In this document: positions 58,250 through 64,000 of the stretch, piece by piece | Numbering within the stretch: position 1 is the stretch's first letter | How the letters are laid out: each line of letters starts with the position of its first letter | Translations under genes and position numbers: made by a program | NCBI GenBank assembly: GCA_019916065.1 | Contig: CM034236.1 | Span: 53,472,690-53,536,689, forward strand | Source: Vitellaria paradoxa | Lineage: Eukaryota; Streptophyta; Magnoliopsida; Ericales; Sapotaceae | Reading direction: 5' to 3' | Length of the DNA: 64,000 nt | The notes under the pieces: model-generated | The model's input: the letters and a program-made list of their open reading frames with translations, nothing else | Told to the model about the DNA's origin: nothing | Databases searched by the model: none

Positions 58250-59774
58250 CTAAGCAAGAAACCAAAAAATTTATCCTCAAAATGGGAGTTTCAACCCCTT
58301 CAAAATTTCTTTCCCTTTCTCTCCAAACTAGCCAAAAAACACAGAATGGGGCAACTTTCCAGACTTGATTTCCAACCCCATCAAGCCATCATAAAGCCCT
58401 CGACCTTCTCTAGAAAAGCCCACATAACCTCAGCTAGCCACTCTTGTCAATTAGATAAATGCTGTTTTGTGCATCACTAGCTATTATTGAAACGTGTTGG
58501 TTTGCGAGTTGTGTAATACTAGTTAACTTTAAATGGAAAACCATTCCTATGCGAAGCTGAAAATTGGCAACAAAAGTTTGGCACTTGGAATGATAGAGGG
58601 ATATCCAGTTCAAAATAATAAATAGAGATTGATACAACAATGTTGGTGTACACCCTTACCTTCCACACAATCTCATCCAGACAAAGGCAAATCTTCCCAT
58701 ACTTATCCAAGAAAAGGCGCTCCGTTGGAGGTTTCCCACATGCATCCTTAATAGCCGAGTTTATAACAAAAAGTGCTTCTGCCACTTGACAGAAACCAGT
58801 CATGTTAGAATTATATAGTATAGGAGGCCATAGAGAAGTAAAAGGGGTGCAATAATCAGATGCAAATCAATGAAATAGAGGGTTCATCAAAACTCATCTG
58901 CTAAGATCACAATTTATATAAATTTGGCAAGGGAGATGTTTTTTTTTTTTTCTAATCCATAAAAAATTTATATGGCAAATGAACATCATAGATTTGAAAT
59001 ATACTCACAGGCAAGTTCGTCATACTCATCCTTGCCAACTAAAAAAATGCTTACATCTCCAAGCACTGTGTAAACAATATAAACTGATCTGCAAAAGAAA
59101 GGATTCGGTCAAATATGTGTAATTAAAAGACAATACATTCTGATCCTAATGCACACGTGACACCCAAACATGACCCGAGCACCGTCAACATGAACACAAA
59201 GTGACGGAGAGAAAACCCGAACTTGAACTCGACTTCCGTAAACTCAAAGTTAACACATTTGATCTGATTTGACCTGATTTTGAAGTAAATTACTTATTGA
59301 ACATGTTTATTAAATTTCAAGATATTTGATTATAAACAAGAATCACGCCCATTCACAACACTATTGCCTCCCGTAAAGTATACATATAGATCAATTATAT
59401 TTATATATATTAAGATTAAAAGAGCACATAAATGCATGTATTCCAATATTTACATACTTGTGGCAAGCGACTAGGAGCTCTTCATTCTTGACACCTCTGA
59501 GATTCTCTGCGCCGAGCTTAACCAAGAAAGATCGCCAGTGCAGACGCTCCTCGGCCGGAACTCCACTGAACCTGAATTGTTCACTCACCAGAATCGATCG
59601 TCAGAATTAATTCAGTCAGAGAAGAATTTCATAACCCTAAGAAAATGATCTGTCACCGACAGAGAACGAGAAAGTAAATAGGCAACCGGATCGAATCGGT
59701 GAGACACTATCCCTATCGTACCGTTCGACGAGGATGTTGCCCTCAGAGTTGGCGATCAGAAGGGCTAGTAGCAT
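57408..59774 (-). CDS. LOLITA: Longin-domain small adaptin-like protein (LOLITA-type TPLATE complex subunit)
   Basis: Five exons on the minus strand: 59774-59722, 59571-59458, 59088-59009, 58784-58660, 57479-57408. They join in phase to 147 residues, start MLLALLIANSEGNILVER and end LKPPTEF. The N-terminal hydrophobic strand and layout are those of a longin domain as in AP sigma and zeta-COP chains. Characteristic stretches are VPAEERLHWRSFLVKLG, KNEELLVACHKSVYIVYT, DVSIFLVGKDEYDELALAEA, CGKPPTERLFLDKYGKICLC and DEIVWKGLLENT. From memory this matches Arabidopsis At1g15370, the LOLITA subunit of the TPLATE endocytic adaptor at the plasma membrane. Every splice site is GT-AG. A generic longin/SNARE-like protein is the fallback if LOLITA is wrong. 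Confidence 0.82.
57941..58069 (-). mobile_element. Dimeric tRNA-like SINE or head-to-tail tRNA-like repeat
   Basis: Two head-to-tail units (57941-58004, 64 bp; 58005-58069, 65 bp) inside intron 4 of the longin gene. On the minus strand each starts AGGGGCTMG...GAAGTGGAAAAGG (A-box position) and ends with GGTTATGKGTTYGAGTTAT (B-box position). They are about 80% alike by eye and too short and imperfect to be tRNA genes. Confidence 0.55.
58220..58249. repeat. (GT)n microsatellite in the longin gene intron
   Basis: About 15 GT units following a short TA run, in intron 4. Confidence 0.9.
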
Positions 59775-60350
59775 CTTTTCGCTCCTTCTCTTTCTTCTCC
59801 CTCGTCTTCTTCGACTTTTGGATTGAGGATCGATCGTTTCAAACTTTCAACCGAAGAAAACGGTTCGTTTGGATACAAGTGCTACAGGGTTCTCTTATCG
59901 GCTTCGGTGATGCTAGCAAATTGTGAGGCGTTGGATCAAGATCGACGATTCATAATAAAAATAGTGTTGTTAGCCCCATGATAGCAATCCCGTGATAGCG
60001 ATTTTAGAAATCGTTAGATCAAATCAGATGAATCATAATTTTAATCGAACGACTGACTGACGTTACAGGACTAACATGTTAGCCTCCCCTCTCTCCTTGA
60101 CGATGTGAATCTGATGTACGAACGCTAGTGCCAATCGGTCCCTTCCTATTCGAGCTGAGATGTGGGTGTGCGGGTCAGTCCGGCCCATTTGGCATTGTTT
60201 CCACCCTCCGTACATTTGGTGAGATAAAAATATTTGGTTTTGTTTGAGTTTTTATTTTGAGTTGGTTTCAAGTTTTAATAACTTCTTTTTCTGAGTAAAA
60301 CATATTTTTACTACAGTTAATAATTTAAAAATAAAAACAATTACATTAAG
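59775..60350. other. Longin gene 5' flank
   Basis: CT-rich DNA directly beyond the start codon (59775-59830) is the likely leader and promoter. A plus-strand frame at 59699-59926 is a shadow. Confidence 0.5.
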
Positions 60351-61410
60351 GGTCGTATGATAACGTTATTATTTTTTTATTTACGTTTATATATTTATAT
60401 TTTTTTTAACTTTCTGTTATCATTTTTTTCTAGAATGAAAACTGAAACTACATTTGAAAATATAATTTCTTTATAATTATTAAGCTTTTATTTTTACAAA
60501 ATATCTAATTTTATTAATTTTTTAAAAATTAATTGAATTTAATAAATATATTTTATATTAATTTAATTTAAGTATATTATTCATTAAAATAATTGAATAA
60601 AATATAAGTATTATATCATTTAATTCAAAAAATATAAAATATATTAATTATAATTTAATTATATTATTTACTACAAATAATTAAATAAAATATATTTTAT
60701 GGTAATTTAAATAATTTACTATATTTGTCAAAGATAATTTAATAAAATATAATTTATATTAAATAAATTAATCAAATCAAATTAATTATTAAATTAACGT
60801 AATTTAGTTATGATATTTATTAAAAATAATTTAATAAAATATATTTAATATTAGTTAAATTAATTATTTAATTAAATTATAATAATAATTAAAAATAATT
60901 TAATAAAACATATTTATATTAATTAAATTAATTAAATTTATTTATTAAATTAAATTAATATACTTTATTTTATTATTTATTAAAATAATTTAATAATATA
61001 TATTCCTTATTAATTAAATTAACTAATTTAATTTAATTATTTATTAGAAATAAATCAATAATATATATTACATATTAATTTAATTATATTATTTATTAAA
61101 AATAATTTTAGTTTAATAAAATATTTTGAATAAAATAATTTTAGTTTAATAAAATGTTTTAAATAAAATAATTTATTTTAATATGGTGTAACAAAAATGG
61201 ATAAAATATTAGAATTGATAAAATATTTGCAACAGAAAAAAAAAAGAGTAAAAACATTTTTTTTTGTTTATGTTTTTTATTTAAGTTCTCATTTTTTAGA
61301 AAATAGAAAAACATAAACAGAGTTGACAAATATGTTTTTGTTGCCAGTTTACAAAATTTTGAAAACATAAATAAAAAAAACAAAAAATAAAAACACTACC
61401 AAACATGGCC
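60351..61410. mobile_element. PIF/Harbinger-like 1-kb element, family D copy 3
   Basis: 1060 bp beginning GGTCGTATGATAACG and ending CTACCAAACATGGCC. TAA-type bases lie on both sides (TTAAG before, TAACT after). Subterminal GAAAACTGAAACTACATTTG-like and AAAATAAAAACAC blocks and an ATTTAATTAA interior match the other D copies. Confidence 0.7.
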
Positions 61411-63294
61411 TAACTAATATATTTCAAATCTCATTTTCACCTCCACTAAAATAAATGAGTTAAAACGAGACAAATTTTGCGTTGTGTCAAATTTTATTCA
61501 TTTCTTAGGCAAACAAGTTGAACCCGTATTTTGAAATTGTGAGTTTGAACTCGACTCAAGCTCGTCCAACATTCACAATTTTGAACTCGAACTTGATTTG
61601 GAGTTCAAATATAGAATATTATTACATATTATCTATTACATATAAAAATATATTATACGTTTTTATTGAACATGAATTTGCACAAGCTAAATTTAAGTTG
61701 GATTAAGTTCAGCTAATTTACAATAAAATGAACAAATTTAATTTTCTTGCTCAACCTCGATTTATTTACAAAATGAATAAATCATTTGGCGAGTCAAGCC
61801 TGAATTGTTCATTTATCCCTTTCTGTCTGCGTACATAAAAAAATTTCCGTATGCTTTATTTCGCTTTACCAGAAGTCTTTCATTCGGTACATATCAAGCT
61901 ATCAGCATCAAATACCTCAGCAGCAGAAAGGAAATTAACCCTATATTGTTTCAACGTGGAATATTTTTTAAAAGATACATTCACTCGTATTTTTAAAAGT
62001 TATTTTTTTAAAATTATAAGTAAAAATATTTTTTTGAAAAATATTTTATATTAAAACAAATAAATTATAACCGTGAAATGAATGAATAAAATTGGACACC
62101 CTGAACCATTCATTTGGACCATTCATTTGAGATGAACACATAAATGAATAAAAACAGACGCCCTGATGTCAAAAAGATATGAAATGTCCCGCATCAATAG
62201 GCCGCCCAAGTGCATCAGTTGCTACTGCGCACAACTGATGCTAGCACCCCCTCTGTAAAGATAGCACTTGAATATACAGTATACAAATTAATGGTGGCAA
62301 ATGTTACCTACCATTGCTGTCAAGACAATACGAAAACTTAATCAGAGAATCATCCGGAGCCCACACAACAGAGTGAGAACAAATCACACCGGCTTGAAAC
62401 CGCAGCTGAAGAGGTAATAAAGTGGATGCATTCTTATAATGATCTAAAAAGAACATACCTTCCAAATCTACATATATTAAAAAATATATATTATATATTT
62501 TATTAAAAATATATTTGAACATGCATACGTCCAAGTTATGTAAGTTATTGACTGCAAATACGTCCTTCTCTTTGAAAGCAATTTTTTATTTTTTACTTTT
62601 GACCTCAAATAAATACTAAAATTACATAATGACTCTTGAAAAAAAATTTAAATATTACCTTTTGATCCCATCTTATCTCTCCAATATCCAACAAGAAAAT
62701 AAAAACTAATAATAATTATTATTATATCCCCCACATGTCCCTGCCTGTCAGCATTCAATGCAAATGTGATATGAATGCGATACCTATATTACAGTATCCG
62801 TGCTTCTTATGCAGCAAAGAATGCCAATAAAAATCTCCAATCATGATGCGATCAATCAACAAGGTAGTGATATCATAAGCACTTGTTTACAACTTTACAC
62901 AGACACTAAAGAGATGAATAACAAGGTTAGATATGAATTCAATACTCCTTTGTATCAGTAAAAGCTTAACATACACTTTTGTTGGGAAGAAGTAATATGA
63001 GCCAACTAAATCCATCTTTAGAGAATTCCTCACATAAGAGAATCATCTTTGACGGGTAAATGTTCAAACTATTAGGTTGATTACAACTCACAGATAACAC
63101 CATCGCTAATAAAGGATGATAAAAAATGGGAGAGATTTTCAAAAGAATAAGCAAGACAACCTAGAGCTTCGCTCTGAAAGTTGCAATTAATGATGAAATA
63201 TAAAAACCTGAAAGAATATACGTGAATCAAAATGAAAGATGACAGCAACCCAACCCCTATGTTACCTCGTTTTAACAGCAGTAACAGCACTCAG
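61411..63294. other. Spacer and GAUT 3' flank
   Basis: No certain gene. A minus-strand frame at 62304-62534 includes a balanced segment (FLDHYKNASTLLPLQLRF, QAGVICSHSVVWAPDDSL) with plausible splice-like ends, but I recognise no family. The 3' UTR of the GAUT gene lies just below 63295. Confidence 0.4.
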
Positions 63295-64000
63295 CTAGAG
63301 GCCAAAATTGCACATTTGCACAAATTCCATTTCGTAATCAACATATTTAGTCCAAAGATGCTTGAATTGGTTCAAAGCAATATCGAGCCAAGGTTTCATG
63401 TTTCCATTGAAATGAATGACAGCAGCATTATTAATCTCATCCATGCTAACACTAGGATTGTACCCAAGTCCGAGGACATGCCATGATTTGTCCAAGGATT
63501 TTGTTGTTGAGTAGAAGGTAATCAGGCCGAGTGGAAGTGTCCCCGATTTCCACAGAGTTCGATCCTCATTCTGATGAGAAATTTTGCCAAAAAAGTATGT
63601 TAATTTAAATTTGACCTGGCACTTATAAAATTAGTACGAATTGCTACTAACAAAATCAAATTCTTATTTAAGAAGGGGGGTGGACAAGAAGTAACACCGG
63701 AAGCCAGAGCCAGAACACACTTACCAAATTCTGCCAATAATGATACCGCTCAGTACATTTGTCACGTCTCCAAGCCTCAAGGTCAAATATATTCATCCCA
63801 AAAGCCCAGCCACAAGCCTTCGGATTGAACCTCTCCCCAATTAGAGGATGAGAGAAGTTCAAATACTGGGCATATCGATGGAATGGCCCAAAGCACACCT
63901 CAACAGCCCCATTCACCTTCCCATCCAAATCAATTTTCCACAAGGCAGTTAAATCCTTCTGAACTACGACATCATCATCGAGGAATAAAATCCGGTGCAG
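63295..64000 (-). CDS. GAUT9: GAUT8/9-type galacturonosyltransferase, C-terminal two exons (partial)
   Basis: Two exons: 64000 (edge) to 63725, and 63570 to 63295, joined in phase across a 154-bp intron. The 183 visible residues begin in the catalytic core with RILFLDDDVVVQKDLTALW, holding the GT8 metal-binding DxD. They continue with VEVCFGPFHRYAQYLNFSHP, the family block NPKACGWAFGMNIFDLEAWR, WHVLGLGYNPSVSMDEI and the GT8 signature HFNGNMKPW, and end ...VQMCNFGL. The ending and SMDEI point to GAUT8/GAUT9. These Golgi type II membrane enzymes act in pectin homogalacturonan synthesis. One oddity: the usual LPPGL of the family reads LPLGL here. GAUT9 is preferred over GAUT8 partly because COL2 lies on the same window. 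Confidence 0.85.

Overview
This is plant nuclear DNA, almost certainly from a dicot. The recognisable genes have introns and belong to plant-specific families: a NIK-type receptor kinase, CONSTANS-like, GLUTAMINE DUMPER, a longin protein resembling TPLATE-complex LOLITA, and a GAUT glycosyltransferase. The spacers are AT-rich and packed with microsatellites, MITEs, SINEs, LINE remnants and LTR-element pieces. Nothing prokaryotic, viral or organellar was recognised.

Layout. 1-1354: 5' end of a Ty1/copia-like retrotransposon on the minus strand (LTR, primer-binding site, leader, gag start). 1360-8500: gene-poor spacer with MITEs. 8567-12035 (+): an 11-exon NIK1-type LRR receptor kinase, with a TRIM-like element in its last intron. 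13340-15330: an inverted-repeat-bounded element carrying a 146-bp tandem array and a related short-unit minisatellite. 20266-22194 (+): a two-exon CONSTANS/COL2-type gene. 22.2-37.4 kb: repeat-dense DNA with LINE remnants, 1-kb PIF/Harbinger-like elements, a Mutator-like MITE and SINEs; dispersed coding-like exons on the minus strand may form one unrecognised gene (25.7-32.0 kb). 37495-37812, 46237-46587 and 54517-54807 (+): three single-exon GLUTAMINE DUMPER paralogues about 8-9 kb apart, each with a TATAAAT box and a GA-repeat leader. 49.96-51.47 kb (+): a 5'-truncated LINE with one frameshift and six stop codons. 57408-59774 (-): a five-exon longin-domain gene matching LOLITA. 63295-64000 (-): the last two exons of a GAUT8/9-type galacturonosyltransferase, cut by the window edge.

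The genes do not form a pathway. Their order is informative: as I recall, in Arabidopsis NIK1 lies near CO/COL1 on chromosome 5, and COL2 lies near GAUT9 on chromosome 3, so this window resembles the ancestral neighbourhood of that duplicated block. I found no convincing wholly new biological system. The most distinctive structures are the nucleosome-length satellite with hairpin arms, the GDU trio with its shared promoter layout, a dimeric tRNA-like SINE, and the possible unrecognised minus-strand gene.

Exon boundaries were read by eye from splice sites, phase and family conservation. No database search was run; every family name and Arabidopsis comparison comes from recall.
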